From Oscillatoriales cyanobacterium CG2_30_40_61 (GTDB taxonomy: Bacteria; Cyanobacteriota; Cyanobacteriia; Cyanobacteriales; Microcoleaceae): a DNA stretch of 33,790 bases. The notes under the pieces were generated by a model. That model saw only the letters and a program-made list of their open reading frames with translations. It did no database searches and was not told the DNA's origin. A program made the position numbers and the translations under genes. The stretch spans positions 1 to 33,790 of the forward strand of contig MNYZ01000050.1 of the NCBI GenBank assembly GCA_001873365.1, written 5' to 3'. Positions 17,110 through 26,400 of the stretch are shown piece by piece (within the stretch, counting starts at the first letter, position 1; every line of letters starts with the position of its first letter).

Positions 17110-17784
17110 TTACTCAGAGTCAAAAGCCTGACGCAACGCCTCAATATCCGCCCCACAAATAGCCTGAAGATGGCGAGTAATCTTCTGAATATCCCAATCC
17201 CACCATCGGATATTTAATAGGTCTTCAATCATAGAATCTTCAAACCGTTTACGAATTTCTTGGGCGGGATTTCCCCCGACAATACTATAGGGAGAAACAT
17301 CCCGGGTAACAACCGATTGAGTCCCAATAATCGCCCCATCTCCAATCTTAATTCCGGGCATAATTGTCGCCCCATATCCGATCCAAACATCATTACCAAT
17401 CACCGTATTTCCTTTAAACGGCCAAGCATCGGGCAGGGCAGATTCCCAACCGTTGCCAAATACCGGAAAAGGATAATTAGTTAACCAATCCGTGCGATGA
17501 TTGCCTCCATTCATGATAAATTTAACATCAGAAGCGATCGAACAGAATTTACCAATAATTAATTGATCTCCGATAAAATCAAAATGATATAATACATTAC
17601 GTTCAAAGTTTTCTGGGTTATCGAAATCATCATAATAAGTATAATCCCCGACAATAATATTAGGATTTTTAATAATAGTTTTTAGATAGACTAATCGAGT
17701 TTGTTCGGGGATGGGATAACGGGTTTCGGGAGAGGGGCCGTAATTCATGATCTTTTGGGGAAATAGTGTTAGCATTTTGATCAT
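17110..17784 (-). CDS. Hexapeptide-repeat acetyltransferase (Vat/CatB-like, XAT class)
   Basis: 224 residues forming a left-handed beta-helix O-acetyltransferase. Marks are LIIGKFCSIASDVKFIMNGGNHRTDWLTNYPFPVF with the catalytic-type H96, a loop (GNGWESALPDAWPFKG), and the hexapeptide run TVIGNDVWIGYGATIMPGIKIGDGAIIGTQSVVTRDV ending in PYSIVGGNPAQEIRKRF. XAT members acetylate streptogramin, chloramphenicol or sugar hydroxyls using acetyl-CoA. The substrate cannot be read from sequence, and a native metabolic role is as likely as drug modification. The start ATG 17784 has AGGA eight bases upstream. It is divergent from the P450 gene with only 46 bp between starts. Confidence 0.88.
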   Translation of the reverse strand: MIKMLTLFPQKIMNYGPSPETRYPIPEQTRLVYLKTIIKNPNIIVGDYTYYDDFDNPENFERNVLYHFDFIGDQLIIGKFCSIASDVKFIMNGGNHRTDWLTNYPFPVFGNGWESALPDAWPFKGNTVIGNDVWIGYGATIMPGIKIGDGAIIGTQSVVTRDVSPYSIVGGNPAQEIRKRFEDSMIEDLLNIRWWDWDIQKITRHLQAICGADIEALRQAFDSE

Positions 17785-17830
17785 GACTCAATCCTATCAT
17801 TTCGGTTCAAATTAAGCAATTACCTTGACT

Positions 17831-19165
17831 ATGACCTCAACTGAATCTATAACTTCTCTGCCTTTACCTCCCGGTAAGTTTGGTTTTCCTGTAATTGGTG
17901 AAACCCTTAGTTTTTTGCGAGATCCTGATTTTGCTGATAAGCGACAAAAACAATATGGATCAATCTTTAAAACCCATCTTTTTGGTCGTCCCACTGTAAT
18001 TATGATGGGATCGGAAGCTAATCGGTTTTTATTTGCAAATGAGAATAAATATTTTATTGTAGCTTGGCCGCCGAGTACCCGAATATTATTAGGACAGGGA
18101 TCATTATCAATGCAATTGGGAGATATTCATAAGTCTCGCCGTAAAATTTTATCGCAAGCATTTCAACCCAGAGCTTTAGCCGGATATGCTACGACTATGG
18201 AAGATTTCACCCATCGTTATTTGCATAAATGGGAACAGAAGTCAACCTTAATTTGGTATCCTGAATTACGGAAATATACCTTTGATATTGCCTGTAAATT
18301 ATTAATTGGAAAACAGCAAGCTACCGATACTAATTTAGAAGAATTATTTGAAAATTGGTGTGATGGACTGTTTACTATTCCCCTGCGTTTACCTGGGACA
18401 AAATTTAATCGAGCTTGTAAATTCCATCAGTTATTATTAACAGAAATAGAAACCCTAATTCGTCAACGTCAGCAACAACCCCACTCGGGGGAAGATGCCT
18501 TGGGATTATTATTACAAGCCCAGGACGAGGAGGGAAATAAACTCGGTATTGAAGAACTCAAGGATCAGATTTTAACCCTATTATTTGCCGGACATGAAAC
18601 CTTAACTTCGGCGATCGCCTCCTTCTGTTTACAGGTCGGTCAGCGTCCTGATATTATAGCAAAAATTAGAGCCGAACAACAACAGTTTGATCCCACTCAA
18701 CCCATCACTTTTGAAGATTTAAAATCGATGACCTATTTAGAACAGGTAATGAAAGAAGTCTTGCGGTTTGTGCCTCCGGTTGGCGGCGGATTTCGAGAAG
18801 TAATTCAAGATTGTGAATATAACGACTATTCTATCCCTAAAGGCTGGTCTATTTTATATCAAATTGGCAAAACCCATCAGGATGAAACGGTTTATTTTCA
18901 ACCGCAACAATTCGATCCTGAGCGGTTTAGTGAAACCCGCAATGAAGATAAACCTAAACCCTTTAGTTGGGTTCCGTTTGGGGGCGGAATGCGCGAATGT
19001 ATTGGCAAAGAATTTGCTAAATTAGAGATAAAATTATTTGCGGCTTTGTTAGTCAGAAATTATGATTGGCAACTGTTACCCAATCAACAATTAGACTTGA
19101 TTATGATTCCCACTCCCCGTCCCCGGGATGGTTTAAAAGTACAGTTGAGACGTTTAAACAATTAA
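17831..19165 (+). CDS. Cytochrome P450, CYP120 family
   Basis: 444 residues from the ATG at 17831, matching the size of the CYP120A1 type of cyanobacteria. An in-frame TTG at 17825 adds only two residues. Motifs are a proline-rich start (LPLPPGKFGFPVIGE), the I-helix oxygen-activation site AGHET (253-257), the K-helix EVLR (309-312), and the haem loop PFGGGMRECIGKEFAKLE with the axial cysteine at about C390. It has no membrane anchor, so it is soluble. Characterised CYP120A1 hydroxylates retinoic acid, and the same activity is inferred here only by family. Redox partners are not in the window. It shares a 46-bp divergent promoter gap with the acetyltransferase. Confidence 0.93.
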   Translation: MTSTESITSLPLPPGKFGFPVIGETLSFLRDPDFADKRQKQYGSIFKTHLFGRPTVIMMGSEANRFLFANENKYFIVAWPPSTRILLGQGSLSMQLGDIHKSRRKILSQAFQPRALAGYATTMEDFTHRYLHKWEQKSTLIWYPELRKYTFDIACKLLIGKQQATDTNLEELFENWCDGLFTIPLRLPGTKFNRACKFHQLLLTEIETLIRQRQQQPHSGEDALGLLLQAQDEEGNKLGIEELKDQILTLLFAGHETLTSAIASFCLQVGQRPDIIAKIRAEQQQFDPTQPITFEDLKSMTYLEQVMKEVLRFVPPVGGGFREVIQDCEYNDYSIPKGWSILYQIGKTHQDETVYFQPQQFDPERFSETRNEDKPKPFSWVPFGGGMRECIGKEFAKLEIKLFAALLVRNYDWQLLPNQQLDLIMIPTPRPRDGLKVQLRRLNN

Positions 19166-19193
19166 GCAGCTATCCCTAATTTCCCCTAACTAT

Positions 19194-19241
19194 ATTATCT
19201 GTAGTAGGGATAATTCATGAATTACCCCTACTACAGATAAT
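19194..19241. repeat. 48-bp near-perfect palindrome
   Basis: The outer arms ATTATCTGTAGTAGGG (19194-19209) and CCCTACTACAGATAAT (19226-19241) are exact complements. The centre TAATTCATGAATTA is itself a perfect palindrome. Only one pair in 24 (A/C) mismatches. It lies 28 bp after the P450 stop and may terminate transcription or be a mobile repeat. Confidence 0.85.
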
Positions 19242-19434
19242 TTACAACTAATATGAAACAGCCACAAGTATTATCCCTATTCCCTATGGTATATCTTTTG
19301 GATTAATTCATAAAAATGCGATTGATTTATCAAAAGGCAACTACAATGTAAAGTATGAAATTTATTAATAGGGTTGTTAAGTCTGCTCAGATTAGTAAAT
19401 ATCAAGTTTTACCCATAAAATAAGGAACACCGAT

Positions 19435-19617
19435 ATGAGTTTAAAAAATAGAGAGAAAGCCACCGCCAAAAATATCGCGGGTAAGGTTCAAGAAGCCGTG
19501 GGTAACGTGACAGGAGACCCAAAAGATCAAGCAGAAGGTAAGGAAAAACAAGCAGAAGCAAAGGTGATTCACACCGTTGAAGATGTGAAAGATGCAGTCA
19601 AAGCCAAACTGGACTAA
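19435..19617 (+). CDS. CsbD-family stress protein
   Basis: 60 residues, highly charged, with the CsbD pattern AKNIAGKVQEAVGNVTGDPKDQAEGKEKQAEA. CsbD-like proteins are small, soluble and usually induced by general stress; their molecular role is unknown. The spacing TAAGGAACACCGAT before the ATG supports the start. It is followed on the same strand by an exported protein gene and a tiny membrane-protein gene, a grouping that suggests a shared stress response, although a hairpin lies in the 231-bp gap. Confidence 0.9.
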   Translation: MSLKNREKATAKNIAGKVQEAVGNVTGDPKDQAEGKEKQAEAKVIHTVEDVKDAVKAKLD

Positions 19618-19637
19618 AAGGCTGTTTTAACCTTGAA

Positions 19638-19681
19638 TTTTACCATTTTTGACCTAAGATCGGTTTTGAATAATGGTAAAA
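19638..19681. terminator. Hairpin after the CsbD gene
   Basis: TTTTACCATT (19638-19647) and AATGGTAAAA (19672-19681) are perfect complements, and the inner part pairs imperfectly. It starts 20 bp after the stop and suggests a transcript end or processing site. Confidence 0.5.
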
Positions 19682-19848
19682 ACGATAGAAACTCAAAACT
19701 TAAAATAGTGTGAAGTTTCCGTTTACCGACTTTTACCAGAGAGTCTTGATAATTTGCCCCAGTTTTAAATAAATATTTTTTGGTAGATATACCAACGAAT
19801 AAAAAACTCAGTTAGTTTCTAGCCCTCAAAAATATTTTGGATATTAAC

Positions 19849-20274
19849 ATGATTTTGTTTAGCAAAGTTCGTAAATTTCTGCTATCTATTGGCATGGTTT
19901 TTTTCCTCTCCACTGCCATTGTCTTTAGTTTGGCATCGGGAGCAAGTTGGGCTGCAACTTTGTCAACCCAAGGCATCAACTCACCGCAGACTCAAATTGC
20001 GATCATGAGTCAAGCGAAAGAGATGATCAGTAATGTGAAGGATAAAGCCCAAGAAGCGATCGCTAACATCACAGATGATCTAAATACTGATGTTGTTCAA
20101 AACGATCAGCAATTTGAAGCCAACACCCAACAGGGAATTCTTGATAGTATTAAAAACCCTGGCTGCAACCCTGGCGGAAAAACCAGCGTCGCAGCAAAGC
20201 AAGACCGTGAAGCCATCAAAGGTTTAGAAGCTGATGTTCGTGATGTATTTAAGCCAGAATCACCGACCAAATAA
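19849..20274 (+). CDS. Exported protein of unknown function
   Basis: 141 residues from the ATG at 19849; a TTG at 19837 would add four. A signal peptide is clear: positive start, hydrophobic core FLLSIGMVFFLSTAIVFSLA, then GASWAAT with probable cleavage after an AxA-like site, so the product is likely periplasmic. The mature part is helical and charged (MSQAKEMISNVKDKAQEAI), followed by a short NPGCNPGG loop and a C-terminal acidic helix. The helix resembles CsbD-type repeats in composition. It lies between the csbD-like gene and an Lmo0937-like gene, so a stress role is a reasonable inference. I cannot name a family. Confidence 0.7.
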   Translation: MILFSKVRKFLLSIGMVFFLSTAIVFSLASGASWAATLSTQGINSPQTQIAIMSQAKEMISNVKDKAQEAIANITDDLNTDVVQNDQQFEANTQQGILDSIKNPGCNPGGKTSVAAKQDREAIKGLEADVRDVFKPESPTK

Positions 20275-20309
20275 CGTCATTGAATTTTATCTGAATAGAA
20301 GGAGAAAAT

Positions 20310-20465
20310 ATGTCTAATATCATCTGGAGTGCCGTTGGTGTACTACTCATCCTCTGGTTATTAGGATTCTCAGTTAACGTTGGAGGGGGCTTAATCCATA
20401 TTCTTTTGGTTTTGGCACTGATTGCTATTATCTACAATCTACTGACCGGCCGACGTGTGGTTTAA
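20310..20465 (+). CDS. Lmo0937-like small membrane protein
   Basis: 51 residues: MSNIIWSAVGVLLILWLLG, then FSVNVGGGLIHILLVLALI and a tail ending TGRRVV. Two hydrophobic helices are joined by a glycine-rich turn with LIHILLV, which fits the Lmo0937 family of tiny membrane proteins. The SD GAAGGAG lies 5-6 bases before the ATG and is strong. It starts 35 bp after the exported protein and is probably in the same transcript. Its function is unknown, but the family is often found near CsbD genes. Confidence 0.85.
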   Translation: MSNIIWSAVGVLLILWLLGFSVNVGGGLIHILLVLALIAIIYNLLTGRRVV

Positions 20466-20487
20466 TGATTTAATGATTTGACAAACC

Positions 20488-20522
20488 GATTCCCCCCAAC
20501 CTTACTTGGGTTAGAGGGAATC
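20488..20522. terminator. Terminator-like hairpin after the stress set
   Basis: GATTCCC (20488-20494) pairs with GGGAATC (20516-20522), and AACC (20498-20501) with GGTT (20509-20512). It sits 22 bp after the stop of the small membrane protein and is followed by AGTTTAAA. Confidence 0.6.
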
Positions 20523-20625
20523 AGTTTAAATCAATGTAATGGGTAATGATGGGTAATACTTCGACTTCGCTCAGTAACAGCTTAGTGGGTAAAAAGAAGT
20601 TTTTAACATCAATTAAATAAGATTG

Positions 20626-20974
20626 CTATATATTCGGTAAAAAAAGACGATAGGATTCACTATCTAACAGAATTCTAAAACCCAGCCACATCAGGACGAA
20701 GGGAAAAATTTTGCTGGCGTAACGACTCAGGACGACGGCGATACCCGGTTGACGAGTAAGATTATAGGAGAGAAATAGCCAGCAGCAAACCACTGGATAT
20801 AAAATCGGGATAATCACCGCTAGATTTTGGATACTGCTGCTCGCAAATAGGGGAATATAGATCCCCAGATTATTACCGCCATTGGATATGGTGACGGCGG
20901 AAACGTTATAGGTTTGGCGATCGCGAATTACATCCCAGAGCGATCGCTTTCGAGAGTCAAATCCTCGATATTTA
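20626..20974 (-). pseudogene. CadD-like transporter, 5'-truncated remnant
   Basis: The minus-strand frame encodes only the last ~115 residues of a CadD-type cadmium-resistance transporter. Key stretches are AVTISNGGNNLGIYIPLFA, then WLFLSYNLTRQPGIAVVLSRY, then IFPFVLMWLGFRILLDSES. Family members are about 200 residues with several membrane spans. Here the frame stays open upstream but has no plausible start and runs antisense into the next gene at 20998. A GTG within the remnant could give a 63-residue peptide, which is unlikely to work. No internal stop is present, so truncation may be recent. Confidence 0.75.
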
Positions 20975-20997
20975 GCGTTTATTTTTAGGAGGTTATT

Positions 20998-22302
20998 ATG
21001 ATTAACTATTCGCTTAATCTTTGGTCTAAACTTACAAGTCTAAATATTTTTCGATCCCTTCAGGTCATTTTGCCCAGAAGGGTTATCCCTCGGTTTATGG
21101 TGAAATTTGGTATCGGTGTTGCCTCCAGTTTGGTCTTGAGTCTGGCTTTTAATAGTCATTTGATGGCCACACCCGAATCTAGTCCGGTATTCTTGACCCC
21201 CATGAGTCAGGTGAGTCCGGTGAATCCCGCTAATCCCGTCAATCCCCCCAAAAACTCAACCATTCGGTTATTAGAAACCGTGGGATTGTTTATCGGGGGA
21301 ATTGTGTTTTGTATCGCTTTGGATCGTTGGTTTTCTGACCGCTCGGCTCACTCGGGTAGCACACCCCTAGCCCAACAAGCGCGACGACTCAAACAACTAA
21401 AAATCGGGTATCCAGAGGGGATGACAAATTTTGAAGTTCTTCGCAGTCAAGCCTTACTAGAAGAACGTTTGCGACCCTTTGGGCTAATTGTGACCTGGAC
21501 AAGCTTTTTATCCGCATCGGCTCTAATTGAAGCCCTGAGTAACGGCACAATTGATTTTTGCGGAGGTGGGGGCACGGCCAGTATTTTCTCCCAGGCGGCG
21601 GATCATGTTTTTGTGCGGGTGGCCAAGGAAAAATATACCGCCCCCAAAGGTCAAGCGATTCTAGTCCCAGAGGATTCGCCGATTCAGACTATTGCTGACC
21701 TCAAGGGTAAGAAAATTGCCTTTGATAAAGGCTCCAGCGCCCACTATATACTTATACGAGCATTGCGGAAAGTCGGACTGGATTTTAGCGATATTGACCC
21801 TATTTATCTGACCCAGCCCCAGGCGTTGCCCCTATTTCAGCAGGGTGAAGTAGATGCTTGGGTGGTTTGGGTTCCCTATACACCCACTCAAGCCCGAAGT
21901 TCCTATCCAGGGCGTTCCATTGCCGACCTAGAAAGCATCTTTGGGGATAAAGCTTCTTTGGAGGTTCCCACCTATTACTATGCCATTCCAGAGCTAGTCC
22001 GTGACTATCCTGACCTGCTAAAAGTGATTTTAGAGGAGGTAAACGAAGCAGGAGCCTGGGCTAAAAAACAGGAATTAGAAGCGGCTCAACGATTGCTAGA
22101 TCAGCATGAAATCGATCCATCTATCCTAGAAACTTTACAGAAACGCAGTGCTGAACGGGCGATTATCCCCATTGATGAACAATCCCTCGACGCCCTACAG
22201 CATCAGGCTAATTTGTTTCGCGATCTGGATCTAATTCCTGAACGGGTGAATGTCAAGGATGGAACCTATAGTTTGCAGACTAAGCAAAATTGGACTTATT
22301 AA
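20998..22302 (+). CDS. Membrane-anchored SsuA/PhnD-like substrate-binding protein
   Basis: 434 residues. The N-terminus is unusual: a hydrophobic span at about 36-53, a Pro-rich linker (SPVNPANPVNPP), and a second span at about 92-109. Then comes a type-2 periplasmic binding domain (135-420) of the aliphatic-sulfonate/nitrate type: KIGYPEG, ALSNGTIDFCGGGGTAS, SPIQTIADLKGKKIAFDKGSSAHY, FQQGEVDAWVVWVPY. Family proteins normally have a cleaved signal and bind sulfonates or similar small anions for ABC import. Here two spans would anchor the domain, and no transporter genes are adjacent. AGGAGG precedes the ATG by six bases. The gene starts exactly where the CadD remnant loses its 5' part. Confidence 0.82.
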   Translation: MINYSLNLWSKLTSLNIFRSLQVILPRRVIPRFMVKFGIGVASSLVLSLAFNSHLMATPESSPVFLTPMSQVSPVNPANPVNPPKNSTIRLLETVGLFIGGIVFCIALDRWFSDRSAHSGSTPLAQQARRLKQLKIGYPEGMTNFEVLRSQALLEERLRPFGLIVTWTSFLSASALIEALSNGTIDFCGGGGTASIFSQAADHVFVRVAKEKYTAPKGQAILVPEDSPIQTIADLKGKKIAFDKGSSAHYILIRALRKVGLDFSDIDPIYLTQPQALPLFQQGEVDAWVVWVPYTPTQARSSYPGRSIADLESIFGDKASLEVPTYYYAIPELVRDYPDLLKVILEEVNEAGAWAKKQELEAAQRLLDQHEIDPSILETLQKRSAERAIIPIDEQSLDALQHQANLFRDLDLIPERVNVKDGTYSLQTKQNWTY

Positions 22303-22358
22303 TCAGACGTTGTTGGGATGAGTGCCCCTTCTAAGAGCGCTGAAGCGCAACAACAAAC

Positions 22359-23255
22359 TTAAATCGGAGTAGCTGATAAATTCAAAAGATAATGGGTACT
22401 TCCGTCCTTGGGATAAACTCGCAAAAAGTAGGTTCCACTGGGTAATTTATCTAATTTAATTGATTCTGGGGTTAGACCTAAATTAGCAGAACTAGCAACA
22501 ATTTCATTGCTTTGAACCGCTCGATTGTTATTGAGGTCATAAATCAAATCTAAGTCTAAATTGGCTTTCATTTGGTTCATTGTTATACTAACTTTACTAT
22601 TAAAATTAGGAATAATAAACTCATAAATATCAATGGGGTTAGCAGCATCAATTAAGCCGACAATGGTTCTTTGTCCTAATAATGTATCTGTATTAATAGT
22701 TTGGGTTAGGTCATCTTGAAAAGCGGGAGCAATTCCTAATCTTTCTTCCTTTAATCCTTGCCTCCAAAAGTGTTCAAAGAATGTATTATACCGCCCGGAT
22801 TGAATATCAGATAAGACATCGGGATATCGAGTTTGATAAAAGTTAGTATCAAAACCCATACTGGGATTACGTCCTTCATATTGTCCCTGGAGGAAAAAAT
22901 GTTCAAACGGGTTAATTTCCGCTTGAAGAAAACCCGCTTTTACATCGGGATATCGTTCTAAATAATAGATAGGGTCAAATAAGGGATTAGGAGAACGGAG
23001 TTCAAATTGACCAAAATCAATAAAATGTTGAGCAGCCGTAGTAAATTCTCCCTGAATTTGTACTGACAATTCCTGATCTCCCTGCTGATAATATTGACTA
23101 TCAAATAAAGGATTAGGTTCATAACCCAAAAATTGACCCTCCTCGACAAAATGATCAAAAGCGTTCCGAAATTCTTGCCTTTCAATCGCTGGGGCCACAT
23201 CAGGATATGTAGTCAGATAGAATTCTTGATCAAATAGCGTTTCCAAAGTTAACAT
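22359..23255 (-). CDS. Four-repeat surface-type protein with C-terminal PPC domain
   Basis: 298 residues. Four repeats of 42-43 residues begin at F8, F51, F93 and F135, with the pattern FD-x-x-(F/Y)Y-x3-YPDV...HF...GQ-x-EGR-x-PNPL; the second is degenerate (QGDQEL instead of YPDV). Such repeats occur in cyanobacterial surface and secreted proteins. A PPC-type domain follows (about 195-296), seen as YEFIIPNFNSKVSITMNQ, LDLDLIYDLNNN, LPSGTYFLRVYPKDG and HYLLNLS. PPC domains are usually found on exported proteins. There is no classical signal peptide, so export may use a non-cleaved route. Its function is unknown. Confidence 0.75.
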   Translation of the reverse strand: MLTLETLFDQEFYLTTYPDVAPAIERQEFRNAFDHFVEEGQFLGYEPNPLFDSQYYQQGDQELSVQIQGEFTTAAQHFIDFGQFELRSPNPLFDPIYYLERYPDVKAGFLQAEINPFEHFFLQGQYEGRNPSMGFDTNFYQTRYPDVLSDIQSGRYNTFFEHFWRQGLKEERLGIAPAFQDDLTQTINTDTLLGQRTIVGLIDAANPIDIYEFIIPNFNSKVSITMNQMKANLDLDLIYDLNNNRAVQSNEIVASSANLGLTPESIKLDKLPSGTYFLRVYPKDGSTHYLLNLSATPI

Positions 23256-23322
23256 TTGCCTAAAATCTCCTTATTATTGACACAGATTTAACAGGATTAG
23301 GCATATTAACCCTACCCTCAAC

Positions 23323-23450
23323 TTGATTCGGGCAGAAATCAAAATCCGTGAAATCCGTGAAATCCGCTTAAATCCGTGATCCCTATTTGATTCGGGCAGA
23401 AATCAAAATCCGTGAAATCCGTGAAATCCGCTTAAATCCGTGATCCCTAT
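23323..23450. repeat. 64-bp perfect tandem duplication
   Basis: Copy 1 (23323-23386) and copy 2 (23387-23450) are identical, each starting TTGATTCGGGCAG and ending ATCCCTAT, with internal AATCCGTGA sub-repeats. It lies just after the stop of the CHASE kinase and before the repeat protein gene. Confidence 0.92.
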
Positions 23451-23457
23451 TTCCTAA

Positions 23458-26400
23458 TTATGCAATAATTCCAATTAAATTAGCAATAGTAAACAGTAAT
23501 TCATGGGGTTCAACGGGTTTAGCTAAATGGGCATAAAACCCGGCGGAGAATGCGGCTTGACGGTCTTCATCTTTGGCATAAGCTGTAAGTGCTAAAGCGG
23601 GTATTTGCCCTCCTTCTTCCGGTGGTAATAAACGAATTTGACGGATTAGTGAATAACCATCTTCCCGTGATAGTCCAATATCACTGATTAAAATATGAAA
23701 GGGAGATAGGGCACTATTGGCTTTAAAGATATTAATAGCTTCTTCTGCACTACCAACGGTCACCACCTCTGACCCACAATTTGCTAAAATATGAGCGACT
23801 AAATCCCGAGCATCCACTTCATCATCAACGACTAAAATTTTAACTCCTTTGAGTTTTAAACAACTTTCAAATATCAAATCATTGTCACCGAGACCCCATT
23901 GAAGATGTTGATAATCTTTTAACATATCCGATGTCATCAGGGGTAATTTTACGGTAAATACTGTCCCCTGTCCTAACCCCGGACTATCTACGGTTACGCT
24001 TCCTCCATGAATTTCAACTAAATGGCGAACAATGGTTAATCCTAATCCTAATCCGCCCTGTTTACGGGTAATTGAACCATCGGCTTGACGAAATCTTTCA
24101 AACACAAAGGGTAAAAACTCTTTGCTAATCCCTTGTCCGGTATCACTAACTTGAATTTCCGCATAATTCATAGCTTCAGAATTGCTATCAGTTAAGGAAT
24201 TTTGATCCTGAGACTTAGAAATTCTCACCTGAATTTCTCCCCCTTCCGGGCTAAATTTTATCGCATTGGTTAATAGATTCCACATCACCTGTTGTAAACG
24301 GTTGCTATCCCCTAAAACCATGCCAATATTAGGCTCAGAGAAAATATTAATTTTAATATTTTTCGCATCAGTTATGGAGCGTACCGTTTCAATTGCTGAT
24401 TCAATTACCGGAATTAAAGCAGTCGGGTTAGGGCTAAAATTTAGTTTTCCACTAATAATTCGAGAGACATCTAATAAATCTTCTATCAGTTGGGATAAAG
24501 CCCGGGTATTCCGATTAATTGTTTCCGTCGCCCGACTAAATGTTTCTTTATCTAAATCTCGGGATATTAACAGTTGTGTCCATCCTAAAATAGCATTCAG
24601 GGGAGTCCGCAATTCATGGGAAAGTGTGGCTAAAAATTCATCTTTGAGGCGGTTGACTTCTGTTAACTCCTCCGCCCGGGTACGCAGTTGAGCTTCTAAT
24701 TGTTTACGACTGCTAATATCCCGCAGGGCTGTTACTTGAACTTGACGTCCTTTATAAATTTGAGAACGACCGATAATTTCTACATCAAAGATAGTACCAT
24801 CTTTTCTTAATCCCATGGCTTCTAATGGAGCTTCTAAGTTGTTTCTGATATTTTGTATAATTAAATTCTGACTCTCGGGGGTGACAAAATCCAGCAGAGA
24901 AGATCCCATCATTTCTCCTAAAGGGTAATCAAACATAATAGACGCCCCTTGGTTAGCATCGAGAATAATGCCATTTTCATGAATAATAATCCCGTCAAAG
25001 GTGGTTTCAATTAAGGTTCTAAACCGAGCTTCACTCTCTTGTAATTCTTCCTCTGCGTGTTTGCGTTCTGTGATATCTTCGTAGATAAATACGGCTTCGC
25101 GAATTTGACCCATCTCATCCCGCACCGGATAAATATAAGCCTCAACCCAGCGTTGAGCATATCCATAACTCGACAGTCCTGGGAAGCTTTGATGGGGATC
25201 ATATAAAATCGGAGGAATAGCCACGGCTTCCCCGGCTAAACCCTTTTGAATATAGGGAATTATCCCCTTTTCAATTAGTTGTTGATCGGCTAAAAGATTG
25301 TAGTCTTTAATTGTTTCTGCTTTAATTCCCCATAGCTCCTCCCAGGCTCGATTCACTCGCTGAACTGCACCATCTAATGATAGGATTAAAATACTTAAGG
25401 GAGATTGTTCAACCATTGTCCGATATTGTACTTCTGAGCGACGCAATAGGGTTTCGGCTCGATGACTTTCTGTACGGTCAATGGCAACACCCCCAACTAA
25501 TGGCTCTCCCTGATCAACCCAAATCGGAAATTGATAGATGAGAAATTCCCCGATTTGCCGATCGCGTCGAGGCAAAGATTCAATCACTTCTAAAACCAGG
25601 TTTTGGGAAGCAACAATTGAAGTATGAGTCAGGAATTTAGAGGCTATATCTGGAGGAAAAATATCAAATATAGTTGTTTCTGAAGCGTTTTCGGAAACCG
25701 GGAAGGTTTGAGTATAACTTCTACTAAAATATAACATTCGACCTTGGCGATCGCAAATCCAAGCAACGGCCGGGTTATAGTCCATAAAAGCCTGAAATCT
25801 GGCTTCACTATCTTGCAAAGCTTTTTCTGATTTTCGGAGTTCGGTGGCGGTTTTTTCCGCAATATGTCGGGCTTGAATTTGCGATCGCATTAATCCAAAT
25901 AAGATCACACCCACCATACTTCCAATAAAGGCAATATAGGGAGCTATCAAACGTTGGGAATTAAAATCAAGTTCAGGACGGGAAGTATAGATAATTGTCC
26001 AAGTGTTTCCCGCAATGGAGAGCATTTTTCGGTGCCGGGATTTGGGCTTAAAATCTAATAGATGATCGGGATTAGAAGTATACAACAGAGAAGCTGGAGT
26101 AATCGCTAAACCATCATAAATTTCAAAATCAATAAAAGATTCTCGGTAACTTCCAAACAGCCCTTTCATCAAGTCACCCATCCGAAACGGACTATAGATA
26201 AATCCGAGCAATTTTTCCCGTCTTTCTCTGACCGTTGGGGGTGTAGAATTGCCTCGATAAATTGGGAAATAAATTAAAAAACCCGCTTGTTTTTTGGCAT
26301 CAATTTCCTGTCGGAGTTTGACACGACCGGATGCGGCGGGACTTCCCCCATCCCGGGCGTTTTCCATGGCGCGGCGACGCACGGGTTCGGTAAACATATC

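Noticed and set aside
17812-17994. Minus-strand 60-residue ORF overlapping the P450 start
   Set aside because: Antisense to the conserved P450 N-terminus; no start signal or family match.
24266-24691. Plus-strand ORF of 141 aa inside the hybrid kinase
   Set aside because: It is antisense to the HisKA/HATPase region and is a shadow frame.
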